From: Pseudomonas sp. BN411
Lineage (GTDB): Bacteria; Pseudomonadota; Gammaproteobacteria; Pseudomonadales; Pseudomonadaceae
DNA length: 58,483 nt
Assembly (NCBI RefSeq): GCF_029871235.1
Contig: NZ_SSOM01000066.1
Location: forward strand, 1 to 58,483
Direction of reading: 5' to 3'
Position 1 is the first letter of the stretch, and the number at the start of each line of letters is the position of its first letter. Made by a program: the position numbers and the translations under genes. Under the pieces are notes generated by a model. That model was not told the DNA's origin, did no database searches, and saw nothing but the letters and a program-made list of their open reading frames with translations. Below are positions 24,790 to 34,374 of this stretch, piece by piece.

Positions 24790-26367
24790 ATGAAAAAAGT
24801 CCTCATAGGACTCCTGTGCCTTGCGACACTCGGTTGCGCCCAGCAACCGGAACCGGAGAAAACCGTCGACGTGCTGCTGATCGGCGCCGGCATCATGAGT
24901 GCCAGCCTCGGCACCTACCTCCACGAGTTGGAACCGGACTGGACCATCGACATCTACGAACGCATGGACCAGGTCGCCGCGGAAAGCTCCAACCCCTGGA
25001 ACAACGCCGGCACCGGCCACTCCGCCTTCTGCGAGCTGAACTACACCCCGGAAACTGTCGACGGCAGCATCGACATCAGCAAGGCAGTGGCGATCAACGA
25101 ATCCTTCGAGATTTCCAAGCAGTTCTGGGCCTACCAGGTCGAGCGCAATGTGCTGAGCAACCCGAAGTCCTTCATCAACGGCGTGCCGCACATGAGCTTC
25201 GTCTGGGGCGATGACAACATCGCCTTCCTCAAGAAGCGCCACGCCGCCCTGCAGCACAGCTCGCTGTTCCGCGGCATGGAGTACTCCGAGGATCACGAAC
25301 AGATCAGCAAATGGGTTCCGCTGGTGATGGAAGGCCGCCCGGCCGAGCAGAAGGTCGCCGCGACCCGCATGGCCATCGGCACCGACGTGAACTTCGGCGA
25401 GATCACCCGCCAGCTCATCGACTCCCTGGCCAAGAGCGACAAGGTCTCGCTGAACCTCAAGCACGAGGTACGCGACATCAAGCGTAACGACGACGGCACC
25501 TGGACCGTGGTAGTCGCCGATCTCGGCAACAGCGAGGCGGTAACCAGCGTCAAGGCCAAGTTCGTCTTCATCGGCGCCGGCGGTGGCGCCCTGAAACTGC
25601 TGCAGAAATCCGGCATTCCGGAGGCCGAAGGCTATGCCGGCTTCCCGGTGGGCGGCCAGTTCCTGATGACCCGCAACCCTGAAGTGGTGGCCCAGCACCA
25701 GGCCAAGCTCTATGGCAAAGCCTCCGTGGGCTCGCCGCCCATGTCGGTGCCGCACCTGGACACCCGCGTGATCGATGGCCAGAAAGTGCTGCTGTTCGGA
25801 CCTTTCGCCACCTTCTCCACCAAGTTCCTGAAGAACGGCTCGCTGCTGGACATGTTCAGCGCCCTGACCACCGACAACATCGGCCCGATGACCAACGCCG
25901 GTCTGGATAACATTCCGCTCAGCACCTACCTCATGGGTCAGCTGATGCTGAGCCAGGCCGACCGCATGCACGAGCTGCGCGAATACTTCCCGGACGCCAG
26001 GGACGAGGACTGGGAACTGCTGACCGCCGGCCAGCGCGTTCAGGTAATCAAGAAGGACGCCGAGAAAGGCGGCATCCTGCAATTCGGCACCGAAGTCGTC
26101 AGCTCCGCCGACGGCAGCATCGCCGCCCTGCTGGGCGCCTCGCCGGGCGCTTCCACCGCAGCGCCGATCATGCTGACCGTGCTGGAGAAGACCTTCAAGG
26201 ACGAGGTCCAGACCCCGGAATGGCAGGCCCGCCTGAAGGAGATCATCCCCTCCTACGGCCGCAAGCTGAACAACGACCTGGAGCTGACCAACCAGGTCCG
26301 CGCCTGGAGCAGCGAACGCCTGCAGCTGGAACACGTTCCGGTGCTGCCTGAAGTAGCTGCGCAGTAA
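24790..26367 (+). CDS. mqo: Malate:quinone oxidoreductase with lipoprotein-type signal
   Basis: A 525-residue FAD enzyme that oxidises malate to oxaloacetate and reduces quinone, bypassing soluble malate dehydrogenase. The FAD-binding motif [20 protein letters not shown] starts near residue 30, and [20 protein letters not shown], then [13 protein letters not shown], are Mqo hallmarks, as is the end [15 protein letters not shown]. The N-terminus [19 protein letters not shown] has a lipobox (TLGC, Cys17), implying export and lipid anchoring; other Pseudomonas Mqo proteins I know carry cleavable signals, while the classical enzyme is cytoplasmic-peripheral. No other TCA gene is adjacent. Confidence 0.93.
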   Translation: MKKVLIGLLCLATLGCAQQPEPEKTVDVLLIGAGIMSASLGTYLHELEPDWTIDIYERMDQVAAESSNPWNNAGTGHSAFCELNYTPETVDGSIDISKAVAINESFEISKQFWAYQVERNVLSNPKSFINGVPHMSFVWGDDNIAFLKKRHAALQHSSLFRGMEYSEDHEQISKWVPLVMEGRPAEQKVAATRMAIGTDVNFGEITRQLIDSLAKSDKVSLNLKHEVRDIKRNDDGTWTVVVADLGNSEAVTSVKAKFVFIGAGGGALKLLQKSGIPEAEGYAGFPVGGQFLMTRNPEVVAQHQAKLYGKASVGSPPMSVPHLDTRVIDGQKVLLFGPFATFSTKFLKNGSLLDMFSALTTDNIGPMTNAGLDNIPLSTYLMGQLMLSQADRMHELREYFPDARDEDWELLTAGQRVQVIKKDAEKGGILQFGTEVVSSADGSIAALLGASPGASTAAPIMLTVLEKTFKDEVQTPEWQARLKEIIPSYGRKLNNDLELTNQVRAWSSERLQLEHVPVLPEVAAQ

Positions 26368-26370
26368 AGG

Positions 26371-26690
26371 CCCTCACCCCCGGCCCCCGCCCTGCGCCCC
26401 AGCCTGAGCGCTTCGCGCTCAGGCGTTCATCGGCACCAGAAGCGGTGCTTCCAAAAGCGTGCCTCTTCACCCCTGAAGAGGAGAGGGGTGACTCGCGCCG
26501 GCACCTCCGCACCATCCGGCTGGCCCCCCATTCCTGTGGCGGCGATCCTGTGGGGGCGATTTCAATCGCCAAGCAGGACGCAGTCCTGCCCAACGGACTC
26601 ACTGCCCAGCCAGACAACCCTCACCCCCGGCCCCTCTCCCAGAGGTAGAGGGGTGACTCGCGCCGGCGGCTCCGTGTGATCCGGCCGGCC
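26371..26690. repeat. CCCTCACCCCCGGCCCC repeats and half palindromic element
   Basis: Two units beginning CCCTCACCCCCGGCCCC (26371 and 26618) and ending GGGGTGACTCGCGCCGGC flank a left-arm-only copy of the palindromic element (26549-26590) with its inner hairpin GCAGGAC-GCA-GTCCTGC. The longer unit has a tail (CTGAGCGCTTCGCGCTCAGG) that recurs nearly unchanged at 40638-40761. No gene is seen in 26368-26809. Confidence 0.75.
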
Positions 26691-26729
26691 TCAACACACC
26701 CTTCACAAACCCAACATTTTCCCAAGGTT

Positions 26730-26748
26730 TTCTTCACGAATTCTTGAT
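26730..26748 (+). promoter_or_regulatory. ColR-type direct-repeat box before eptA
   Basis: TTCTTCAC (26730-26737) and TTCTTGAT (26741-26748) form a direct repeat with an 11-bp period, as OmpR-family regulators bind. The end of the first half-site is 73 nt before the eptA ATG, close to the spacing at two other genes of the island. Confidence 0.5.
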
Positions 26749-26809
26749 TCCGCCGTTCCTAAGCTCCTCGCCATATCCATGAGGGATATGTCGTCACAGC
26801 GAGCGGATC

Positions 26810-28453
26810 ATGTTCAAAAGCATCTCGATACGCCCCGAAGCCCTGGCCTTCCTGGCCAGCCTCCTGCTTCTCTCGATCTACAACCTTCCGCTCTGGCAGC
26901 ACCTCTTCTCCATCATCCCGGCGGATGCCGGCGGACTGGGAATGGGCGCGGCGTTCGGTGTCATGGTGCTGGCCGTGTTCAACCTGGTGCTGGCGCTGGT
27001 GTCGTTCCGCTGGGTGTTCAAGCCGGTCCTCATCTTCCTGTTCCTCGCCAGCTCCGGCGTCGCCTACTTCATGAGCCAGTACGGCGTGCTCATCGACGCC
27101 AACATGCTGCGCAACGTCGCGGAAACCGACGTCAACGAAGTGCGCGACCTGCTCTCGTTCAAGCTCGTGCTGTTCATCCTGATCCTCGGCGTGCTGCCCA
27201 GCTGGCTGCTGTGGAAGCTGCCGGTGCGCCACCAGCCGCTGCGCCGCGCGCTGTTCGACAAGCTGATCCTGGCCCTGGCTTCGGTAGCGGTACTCGGCGC
27301 CGTCGCGCTGGCCAACTACCAGGGGCTGGCGTCGCTGCTGCGCAATCACCACGAACTGCGCCTTCTGGTGGTGCCGAGCAACTACCTGAATGCCTCCTAC
27401 GGCTACCTCAAGGAGCAACTGGTGGTGGCTGGAGCTCCGCTGCAACAGATCGGCACCGACGCACGCAAGGCGCCCGCCTGGCAGGCCCACCAGCGCAAGT
27501 CGCTAACGGTCCTGGTGATCGGCGAAAGCGCGCGGGCGGACAATTTCGGCATCCTCGGCTACGGCCGCGACACCACGCCGCTGCTCAAGGGCCAGCCGGG
27601 CGTCACCGCATTCGGCAACGTGCGCTCCTGCGGCACCGAAACCGCGGTTTCCGTACCCTGCATGTTCTCCAACATGGGCCGCCACGACTACGACGCCGCC
27701 CGCGCCCGCAGCCAGGAAGGCCTGCTGGATGTCCTCAAGCATGCGGGGATTGCGGTGACCTGGCGCGACAACCAGTCCGGCTGCAAGGGCACCTGCGACC
27801 GGGTCACCCAGGACAATCTCAGCCATCGAAAAGACGCGGCCTTCTGCACCGGCGGCGAATGCCACGATGAAATCCTGCTGAAGGACCTGCAGGCCTACAT
27901 CGACCAGCTCAAGGACGACTCCGTGCTGGTCCTGCACCAGATGGGCAGCCACGGCCCGGACTACGCCAGGCGTTATCCCAAGCGCTTCGAGAAATTCACC
28001 CCGGTGTGCACCAGCAACGCGCTCAACCAGTGCAGCGAGCAAAGCATCGTCAACGCCTACGACAACACCCTGGTGTACACCGACTACGTGCTGTCGAACC
28101 TGATCGACCTGCTGCGCAAGAACCAGGACAAGGTCGACACCGCCATGCTCTACATCGCCGACCACGGCGAGTCGCTCGGCGAATACAACCTCTTCCTGCA
28201 TGGCACGCCCTACCTGCTGGCCCCCGACCAGCAGAAGCATGTGCCCCTGCTCACCTGGTTCTCCGACAGCTACCGCAAGGACTTCGCCCTCGACACGGCC
28301 TGCCTGGGCAAGGAACGGGACAAGCCGCTGAGCCAGGACAACCTCTTCCACTCCGTGCTGGGCCTGCTGCAGGTGCAGACCGGGGAATACAAGGAAGGAC
28401 TGGACCTGTTCGCCCCCTGCCGCGCCGGGACTACGGCCGTGACCAGCATCTAG
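26810..28453 (+). CDS. eptA: Lipid A phosphoethanolamine transferase (EptA/PmrC)
   Basis: A 547-residue inner-membrane enzyme of the alkaline-phosphatase fold. Five N-terminal membrane spans (to about residue 170) precede the periplasmic catalytic domain. Hallmarks are VIGESARADNFGILGYGRDT (metal-binding Glu), SCGTETAVSVPCMFS with the Thr nucleophile, several Cys for structural disulphides, HQMGSHGPDY and the DHGESLGEYNLFLHG metal motif. It moves phosphoethanolamine from phosphatidylethanolamine to lipid A phosphate, lowering negative charge and polymyxin binding. In P. aeruginosa the homologue answers to ColRS and zinc, consistent with the box upstream and the ColR-like gene at 37808. Confidence 0.93.
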   Translation: MFKSISIRPEALAFLASLLLLSIYNLPLWQHLFSIIPADAGGLGMGAAFGVMVLAVFNLVLALVSFRWVFKPVLIFLFLASSGVAYFMSQYGVLIDANMLRNVAETDVNEVRDLLSFKLVLFILILGVLPSWLLWKLPVRHQPLRRALFDKLILALASVAVLGAVALANYQGLASLLRNHHELRLLVVPSNYLNASYGYLKEQLVVAGAPLQQIGTDARKAPAWQAHQRKSLTVLVIGESARADNFGILGYGRDTTPLLKGQPGVTAFGNVRSCGTETAVSVPCMFSNMGRHDYDAARARSQEGLLDVLKHAGIAVTWRDNQSGCKGTCDRVTQDNLSHRKDAAFCTGGECHDEILLKDLQAYIDQLKDDSVLVLHQMGSHGPDYARRYPKRFEKFTPVCTSNALNQCSEQSIVNAYDNTLVYTDYVLSNLIDLLRKNQDKVDTAMLYIADHGESLGEYNLFLHGTPYLLAPDQQKHVPLLTWFSDSYRKDFALDTACLGKERDKPLSQDNLFHSVLGLLQVQTGEYKEGLDLFAPCRAGTTAVTSI

Positions 28454-28487
28454 TATTTGTCGGTCACCATGCGTGGGCGTCATGACA

Positions 28488-28508
28488 TTTTTTTCACGGG
28501 CTTTTGAC
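28488..28508 (+). promoter_or_regulatory. ColR-type direct-repeat box before the methyltransferase operon
   Basis: TTTTCAC (28491-28497) and TTTTGAC (28502-28508) form an 11-bp-period direct repeat. The first half-site ends 71 nt before the ATG at 28568. A possible -10-like TAGATT lies about 25 nt downstream of the second half-site. Confidence 0.6.
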
Positions 28509-28567
28509 CTCGCCACAACAGCCCGCCCTCTAGATTGAATAGATTCCTACACGGACCCGGTGCATAC

Positions 28568-29263
28568 ATGCCCCAACCTCGGCCGAAGCCTTTCGAGATG
28601 GAAAACTCAGGCGCCCCCGACGACGAATACGTCGAACTTCCGTCGCAGCCACGCCGCGAGGGCCTGGCCCGGCGCCTGGCCAACTGGCGTGAAGACCTCA
28701 TGACGCGGCAAGCCATGCGTATCGCCGGCGAGCCGAATCTGGTGCTCGACCTGCCCTGCGGCAGCGGCCGCTTTTGGCCGACCCTGACTCGTCACCCCAA
28801 TCGCCTGGTGCTGGCAGCCGATGAACCGGCGCCGCCGCTCGTCCGCCCCCACGCCAGCCGACGCGTGGAGATCGCCGAGCGCATCTGCGCGCTGCACACC
28901 CCGGTTTTTGCCATCGACCTCGGCGAGAACGCCGTGGACGCCATCTTCTGCATGCGTTTCCTGCACCGGCTGGACGGCGCTGACCGGCGCCTGGAAGTGC
29001 TGCGGGAATTTCACCGGGTCACCCGCGACACCCTGATCGTCTCCCTCTGGGTGGACGGCAACTACCAGTCCTGGAAGCGCAAACGCATGGAGCGGCGACG
29101 CAACCCCGATGGCTTCAGCGGGCGCCGGCCCGGCCGCTTCGTGGTGCCACGCGCACAGATCGAAAGCGAGTTTCACAGCGTCGGCTTCGACATCCTTTCC
29201 CATCTGGACCTGTTGCCAGGTTTAGCCATGTGGCGGGTCTACGTCCTGCGCAAGGCGTCCTGA
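28568..29263 (+). CDS. SAM-dependent methyltransferase
   Basis: A 231-residue class I methyltransferase. Motif I is LVLDLPCGSGRFW (residues about 58-70), followed by the acidic AADEPAPPL at the end of strand 2, NAVDAIFCMRFLHRLDGADR (motif IV and post-motif helix) and a strongly basic KRKRMERRRNPDGFSGRRPG patch that may contact phosphate-rich lipids. No signal or membrane span. The ATG at 28568 is preferred over 28535 because it follows the shared promoter spacing. It starts a unit with the beta-propeller gene 15 bp downstream. Substrate unknown; an envelope glycolipid or its precursor is suggested by context. Confidence 0.8.
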   Translation: MPQPRPKPFEMENSGAPDDEYVELPSQPRREGLARRLANWREDLMTRQAMRIAGEPNLVLDLPCGSGRFWPTLTRHPNRLVLAADEPAPPLVRPHASRRVEIAERICALHTPVFAIDLGENAVDAIFCMRFLHRLDGADRRLEVLREFHRVTRDTLIVSLWVDGNYQSWKRKRMERRRNPDGFSGRRPGRFVVPRAQIESEFHSVGFDILSHLDLLPGLAMWRVYVLRKAS

Positions 29264-29278
29264 GCGAAGGAGCTTTTC

Positions 29279-30223
29279 ATGTCTGCAGATTCCGCCTCGA
29301 TACCCTACCGCCGCTCCCCCATCGGCAAACGGCCACGCTCCGGGACACAACTGCTGATGCTGCTGCTCGACCGGCGCGCCGCGCGCTGGTTGTTGGCGGG
29401 TGTCGCCCTGCTCCTGCTGGTGGGTGCCGGAATACCCGCCTGGCACCACCTCTACCCGGCCACCGCCGCGGAGGGCTGGCGCTACAAGGTGCAACTGGAT
29501 GCCATCGAACGGGTCAGCGCGCTGCTGCCGGACGGCCAGGGCGGTCTGTACCTCAGCCAGGAGATTCAGGATGGCAAGGGACGGATTCTCCGCACCGGGC
29601 CGGGTGATCAGCGGCGCGTGGTGGAAACGGGCCTATCCAAGCCCGACGGCATGGTGCGCTATCGCGGCGGCGTCGCCTTCAGCCAGGAACAGGGAGAACA
29701 CCCGGTAATGTGGCTGAACGACCAGGGCACCCGGCAGCTGTTCAGCGGCGACAGCGTCGAAGGCCTGGCCACCGACGGCCACTACCTCTACGCCATCGAG
29801 GATCTCCACAAGAATGGCCGGCTGCTGCGCTACGACCCGGAAACCGACAGCGTGACCACCCTGCGCAGCGGGCTGGACGAGGCCGAGGCGATCGCCTCCT
29901 GCCCCGATGGCCGGCTGTTCTACACCGAAAAGAACTTTGGCCACGTGCGCCAGCTTCGCGCCGACGGTAACGACCCCGTGGTCCTCGACGGCCTGCGTGA
30001 ACCCGGCTTCCTGCTCTGCAACCGCGAAGGCCTGTGGATCACTGAAGACGCCACCCACATGGCGCGCGTCCTGCTGCTGGACGGCCAGGGCGGCCTGAAT
30101 GTCGTGCTGTCCCACCTGCGCTCGCCGCAGACCATCGTCGAAACCGCTCCGGGCCGTTACCTGGTCGCCGAACAAGGGCGCAACCGGGTGCTGGAACTGG
30201 CGAGACAGGACGATCACCCCTGA
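29279..30223 (+). CDS. Membrane-anchored SMP-30/strictosidine-synthase-like beta-propeller
   Basis: A 314-residue protein with a cytoplasmic basic tail, one membrane anchor (about residues 38-58) and a periplasmic six-bladed-propeller-type domain whose repeats read LLPDGQGGLYLSQEIQDGKG, LSKPDGMVRYRGGVAFSQ and CPDGRLFYTEKNFGHVRQL. Families with this fold include lactonases and sugar-lactone esterases. GAAGGAG before the ATG at 29279; 15 bp after the methyltransferase stop, so cotranscribed. It may hydrolyse or bind a modified sugar or lipid at the envelope; no catalytic residues can be assigned. Confidence 0.72.
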   Translation: MSADSASIPYRRSPIGKRPRSGTQLLMLLLDRRAARWLLAGVALLLLVGAGIPAWHHLYPATAAEGWRYKVQLDAIERVSALLPDGQGGLYLSQEIQDGKGRILRTGPGDQRRVVETGLSKPDGMVRYRGGVAFSQEQGEHPVMWLNDQGTRQLFSGDSVEGLATDGHYLYAIEDLHKNGRLLRYDPETDSVTTLRSGLDEAEAIASCPDGRLFYTEKNFGHVRQLRADGNDPVVLDGLREPGFLLCNREGLWITEDATHMARVLLLDGQGGLNVVLSHLRSPQTIVETAPGRYLVAEQGRNRVLELARQDDHP

Positions 30224-30301
30224 AGTCCGCGCTCCCGAGAAGGGCCTGCGCGCGAAACAAAAGCGCGAGCGAATTCAACGATTTGAAACATCAGTACACA
30301 A

Positions 30302-30319
30302 TTTTCACATTTATCTTGC
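30302..30319 (+). promoter_or_regulatory. Weaker ColR-type site before ugd
   Basis: TTTTCAC occurs at 30302-30308 in an AT-rich patch, with a poor second half (ATCTTGC at 30313-30319). It is 116 nt from the ugd start rather than 71-73, so a longer leader or a chance match is possible. Confidence 0.35.
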
Positions 30320-30423
30320 TACGTTAGTCCTAACGCCCGCTTGCCGGGTCGGCCGGGAGGGGCCGGGACCGGCGCACCACAAGGTCGCCAGACGGGCCAG
30401 AGATAACAACAAACAGGCGCTGA

Positions 30424-31767
30424 ATGAACATCACCATATTCGGAACGGGCTATGTCGGCCTGACCCAGGCAGCCTGCCTGGCAGAAGTAGGCCATACCGT
30501 GTGCTGCGTCGATATCGACGAACGCCGAATCGCCCAGCTCAGACAGGGCCTGTCACCGATCTACGAGCCTGGCCTGGAGACGCTCCTGCGGGGCAACCTC
30601 GCCGCCGGACGCCTGACCTTCACCACCAGCGCCGCTGACGGCGTGGCATTTGCCAAGGTCATCTTCATCGCCGTCGGCACGCCGCCTGACGAAGACGGCA
30701 GCGCTGATCTGCGGCACGTCTTCACCGTCGCCGACACCATCGCTACACACGCCACCGAGGCCAAGGTGGTGATCAACAAATCGACCTCCCCCGTGGGCAC
30801 CGCGCAGCGCCTGAAGGCTCACTTGAACGAAGCCCTGACACAACGCGGTCATGCGTTTGACATGCAGGTCGTGTCCAATCCCGAGTTTCTCAAGGAAGGC
30901 TCGGCGGTGGAGGACTGCATGCGTCCCGAGCGCATCATCATCGGCGTTGACGGCGCACAGGACATCGACCTGTTCCGCGAACTTTACAAACCCTTCAGTC
31001 GCAATCATGAAAAGCTGATCGTCATGGACAGCCGCAGCGCCGAGCTGACCAAGTACGCGGCCAACAGCATGCTTGCCACCAAGATCTCCTTCATCAACGA
31101 GATGGCCAACCTCGCCGAGCGGCTGGGCGCGGACATCGAAATGGTGCGCAAGGGCATCGGCTCCGATTCGCGAATCGGCTACGACTTCATCTACGCCGGC
31201 TGCGGCTACGGCGGGTCCTGCTTCCCGAAAGACATTCAAGCGCTGCGACGCACCGCCGCCGAGGTGGGCTACCACCCGCAACTGCTGGAGGCTGTGGAAT
31301 CGGTCAACCACCGGCAGAAGCACAAGGTATTCGAGAACATCCACCGTCACTACGACGGCAACCTCAGCGGCAAGACCTTCGCCCTCTGGGGCCTGTCCTT
31401 CAAACCCAATACCGACGACATGCGCGAAGCGCCGAGCCGGGTCCTGCTGGAAGCCTTGTGGGCGGCCGGTGCACGCGTCCGCGCCTTCGACCCCGAGGCC
31501 ATGACGGAGGCCAGGCGCCTGTATGGCGACCACCCCGACCTGCGCCTGGTCGACTCCAAGGAAGAAGCCCTGGACGACGCCCACGCCCTGGTGATCCTCA
31601 CCGAGTGGTTGAACTTCCGCGTCGCCGACTTCGGCCTGATCCACCAGCGTCTGGGCGACAAGGTGGTGTTCGATGGCCGCAACATCTTCGAACCCGCCCA
31701 CCTGGTCCGCGAAGGCCTGGCCTACTACCCAATCGGCCGTGCCGCCGTAGGAATCACCCCGCGATGA
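30424..31767 (+). CDS. ugd: UDP-glucose 6-dehydrogenase
   Basis: A 447-residue UDP-glucose/GDP-mannose dehydrogenase. The NAD motif GTGYVGLTQAACLAEVGHTV opens the protein; the catalytic Cys266 lies in GCGYGGSCFPKDIQAL; the C-terminal domain has LWGLSFKPNTDDMREAPS. It oxidises UDP-glucose to UDP-glucuronate in two NAD-linked steps. The leader has an AACAACAA stretch 11 nt before the start. Its stop overlaps the next gene's start by four bases, coupling production of UDP-glucuronate to the epimerase. Confidence 0.94.
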   Translation: MNITIFGTGYVGLTQAACLAEVGHTVCCVDIDERRIAQLRQGLSPIYEPGLETLLRGNLAAGRLTFTTSAADGVAFAKVIFIAVGTPPDEDGSADLRHVFTVADTIATHATEAKVVINKSTSPVGTAQRLKAHLNEALTQRGHAFDMQVVSNPEFLKEGSAVEDCMRPERIIIGVDGAQDIDLFRELYKPFSRNHEKLIVMDSRSAELTKYAANSMLATKISFINEMANLAERLGADIEMVRKGIGSDSRIGYDFIYAGCGYGGSCFPKDIQALRRTAAEVGYHPQLLEAVESVNHRQKHKVFENIHRHYDGNLSGKTFALWGLSFKPNTDDMREAPSRVLLEALWAAGARVRAFDPEAMTEARRLYGDHPDLRLVDSKEEALDDAHALVILTEWLNFRVADFGLIHQRLGDKVVFDGRNIFEPAHLVREGLAYYPIGRAAVGITPR

Positions 31768-32756
31768 AGATCCTGGTCACCGGCGCTGCCGGGTTCATCG
31801 GCTTCCACACTGCGCTGCGCCTGTGCAATGCGGGGCACCAGGTAACAGGCATCGACAACCTCAACGACTACTACAGCGTCGACCTCAAGCTCGCCCGACT
31901 GGAGCGGCTGCGTGCGCTTCCCGGCTTCGCCTTCCACAAGCTGGATATCGCCGACCGCGAGGCTGTGCAGGCGCTGTTCCACGAGCAGGGCTTCGAGCGT
32001 GTCATCCACCTCGCGGCCCAGGCCGGGGTGCGCTATTCGCTGGACAATCCGCATGCCTACGCCGAAGCCAACCTCACCGGCTTCGTCAACGTGCTCGAAG
32101 GCTGCCGCCGGAGCGGTGTCCAGCATCTGGTCTACGCCTCCAGCAGCTCGGTTTACGGAACCAACGCCAAGGTGCCCTTCGCCATCGAGGATGCCGTCGA
32201 CAACCCGATCTCGCTCTACGCCGCCACCAAGCGCGCCAACGAGCTGATGGCCCACACCTACGCCCACCTCTACCGGCTGCCCACCACCGGCCTGCGCTTT
32301 TTCACCGTGTACGGTCCCTGGGGCCGTCCGGACATGGCGCCATTCAAGTTCACCAAGGCGATCCTCGAAGGCCAGCCGATCGAGATCTACAACGAAGGCG
32401 ACATGTCGCGGGACTTCACCTACATCGACGACGTCGTCGAAGGCATCGTCCGCATCCAGGACTGCCCGCCGCCCTATGCCGACGAGTCGGAACAGGCTCG
32501 CCTGGGTGCGCCCGCACGGCTGTTCAACATCGGGCTGGGCTCACCGGTACGCCTGCTGGATTTCGTCGGCTGCATCGAGTCGGCCACCGGCGTCGAGGCG
32601 ATCAAGCAGATGAAGCCCATGCAGCCCGGCGACGTGCCACAGACCTGGGCCGACGTCAGCGCGCTGGCCAAGCGCACGGGCTTTCGTCCCGGCACACCAC
32701 TGCGCGAAGGCGTCGGTCGCTTCGTCGACTGGTACCGGACCTTCTACGGAGTCTGA
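31764..32756 (+). CDS. UDP-glucuronate 4-epimerase (GAE type)
   Basis: A 330-residue extended SDR. It shows GAAGFIGFHTALRL, DNLNDYYSVDLKLARLERL, the Ser cluster SSSSVYGTNAKVPF, catalytic Tyr152 and Lys156 (YAATK), MSRDFTYIDDVVEGI and the C-terminal MQPGDVPQTWADV, all typical of UDP-glucuronate 4-epimerases rather than GalE. It should convert UDP-glucuronate to UDP-galacturonate. The ATGA overlap with ugd and the downstream transferases argue that the end product is a galacturonic-acid donor. Confidence 0.9.
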   Translation: MKILVTGAAGFIGFHTALRLCNAGHQVTGIDNLNDYYSVDLKLARLERLRALPGFAFHKLDIADREAVQALFHEQGFERVIHLAAQAGVRYSLDNPHAYAEANLTGFVNVLEGCRRSGVQHLVYASSSSVYGTNAKVPFAIEDAVDNPISLYAATKRANELMAHTYAHLYRLPTTGLRFFTVYGPWGRPDMAPFKFTKAILEGQPIEIYNEGDMSRDFTYIDDVVEGIVRIQDCPPPYADESEQARLGAPARLFNIGLGSPVRLLDFVGCIESATGVEAIKQMKPMQPGDVPQTWADVSALAKRTGFRPGTPLREGVGRFVDWYRTFYGV

Positions 32757-32762
32757 CGGCAT

Positions 32763-33545
32763 ATGGGCAACGAACCGCGCCAGCTGACCGAGATCCAGCG
32801 CACCCGCCCCCAGCCGGAAGGCACCCGGCCCCATCAGGCGGCGGCCTTCGCGGCGCCACGGGCGATGCTCAAGGGCCTGGGACTGATCCTCAGCCTGGCG
32901 CTGATCGGCTACCTGTTCGACAGCAGTGACCTGGGCAACGCGGTCAACGAAGCCTGGATCGACGCCCACATTCGCGGCCACGGCGTCGAGGGTACCCTGC
33001 TCTTCCTCGCCGTGGGCATGCTGTTCACCGCACTCGGCCTGCCCCGGCAGATCATCGCCTTCCTTGCCGGCTACGCCTTCGGGCTGCTGCCCGGCACCCT
33101 GATCGCCACCCTGGCGACCCTGTGCGGTTGCCTCGTCACCTTTCTCTATGCCCGGCTGTTCGGCCGGAGCCTGCTGCGCGACCGCCTTGGTGCTCGCGCC
33201 GCGCGCTTCGACCGTTTCATCCACGAGCACCCGTTCTCGATGACGCTGCTGATCCGCCTGTTGCCGGTGGGCAGCAACGTGCTGACCAACCTCGCCGCCG
33301 GCATCTCCAGCGCGCGGCTCGCGCCCTTCCTGGCCGCCAGCTTCATCGGCTTCCTGCCGCAGTCCCTGGTGTTCGCGCTGGTGGGCAGTGGCATCTCGGT
33401 CGCACCGACGCTGCGCATCGGCACGGCAGCCGTGCTGTTCCTGATCTCCGGCATGCTCGGCGCCTGGCTGTACCACCGCCATCGCCATGGCCTGGGTATC
33501 GATGACAAGGTCGACGCCGCACTGGGCGAAGCGGAGCAGCCATGA
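32763..33545 (+). CDS. TVP38/TMEM64 (DedA-like) membrane protein
   Basis: A 260-residue inner-membrane protein with five or six hydrophobic segments. The conserved VTT-domain core is visible: LGLPRQIIAFLAGYAFGLLP, the re-entrant GTLIATLATLCGCLVTFLYA and RLLPVGSNVLTNLAAGIS. DedA and related proteins are implicated in lipid scrambling and in recycling of undecaprenyl phosphate. Lying 6 bp after the epimerase and overlapping the glycosyltransferase gene by four bases, it may flip the polyprenyl-linked sugar or recycle the carrier; this is inference from position. Confidence 0.82.
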   Translation: MGNEPRQLTEIQRTRPQPEGTRPHQAAAFAAPRAMLKGLGLILSLALIGYLFDSSDLGNAVNEAWIDAHIRGHGVEGTLLFLAVGMLFTALGLPRQIIAFLAGYAFGLLPGTLIATLATLCGCLVTFLYARLFGRSLLRDRLGARAARFDRFIHEHPFSMTLLIRLLPVGSNVLTNLAAGISSARLAPFLAASFIGFLPQSLVFALVGSGISVAPTLRIGTAAVLFLISGMLGAWLYHRHRHGLGIDDKVDAALGEAEQP

Positions 33546-34372
33546 TGGGTACACAACATGGACAGGCGACGACGGCGTCGCAACCAGGGAACGCAATGAC
33601 TCGTATGAACCCTTCTGAAGACGGACACCGCATGTCGAACAGGCCTTACCTCTCCGTACTGATCCCGGCCAAGAACGAAGCCGAGAACCTGCCCACGCTG
33701 CTGGAAGAGATTCGCCATGCGCTTGTCGGCGAGTCCTTCGAAGTGATCGTGGTCGACGACGGCAGTACGGATAACACCGCCTCGCGCCTGCTCGCCATGA
33801 AGCACGCCGGCTACCCGCAATTGCGCGTCCTCAGCCATGACCGCTCGCTGGGCCAGAGCACCTCGATCTACCACGCGGCGCAGGCCGCCGAAGGCACCTG
33901 GCTGGCGACCCTGGACGGCGACGGGCAGAACGACCCGGCGGATATCCCCGGCATGCTGGCCATCGTCCGCGGCCCGGACGCCCCCATCAATCTCAAGCTG
34001 ATCGCCGGCCACCGGGTGAATCGCCGCGATACCGCCAGCAAGCGCTGGGCTTCGCGCTTCGCCAACCGCCTGCGCGGCCGCCTGCTCAAGGACAACACCC
34101 CGGACACCGGTTGCGGCCTCAAGCTGATCGAGCGGGAAGCCTTCCTCCGCCTGCCCTATTTCGATCACATGCACCGTTTCATCCCGGCGCTGATCCAGCG
34201 CCACCAGGGCGGCATGCTGGTTCACCCGGTGAATCACCGTCCGCGTAGCGCCGGGGTTTCCAAATACGGCAACCTGGACCGCGCCCTGGTGGGCATCCTC
34301 GACCTGTTCGGCGTGTGGTGGCTGATCCGCCGCACCCGCTTCAACACCACGGCCCGCGAACTGGAGGGCTGA
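33542..34372 (+). CDS. GT2 polyprenyl-phosphate sugar transferase (DPM1/RgtE-like)
   Basis: A family-2 glycosyltransferase of 276 residues from this start. The catalytic fold begins at about residue 34: LSVLIPAKNEAENLPTLLEE, then EVIVVDDGSTDNT and ATLDGDGQNDPADIP with the metal-binding Asp pair. A single hydrophobic patch (LVGILDLFGVWWLI) near the C-terminus could be a membrane hook; the two C-terminal spans of ArnC are missing. The ATG at 33542 overlaps the upstream stop; 33596 (good AGGGA site) and 33632 are alternatives. Likely makes polyprenyl-phosphate-galacturonate from UDP-galacturonate, by pathway logic. Confidence 0.83.
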   Translation: MMGTQHGQATTASQPGNAMTRMNPSEDGHRMSNRPYLSVLIPAKNEAENLPTLLEEIRHALVGESFEVIVVDDGSTDNTASRLLAMKHAGYPQLRVLSHDRSLGQSTSIYHAAQAAEGTWLATLDGDGQNDPADIPGMLAIVRGPDAPINLKLIAGHRVNRRDTASKRWASRFANRLRGRLLKDNTPDTGCGLKLIEREAFLRLPYFDHMHRFIPALIQRHQGGMLVHPVNHRPRSAGVSKYGNLDRALVGILDLFGVWWLIRRTRFNTTARELEG

Positions 34373-34374
34373 GC

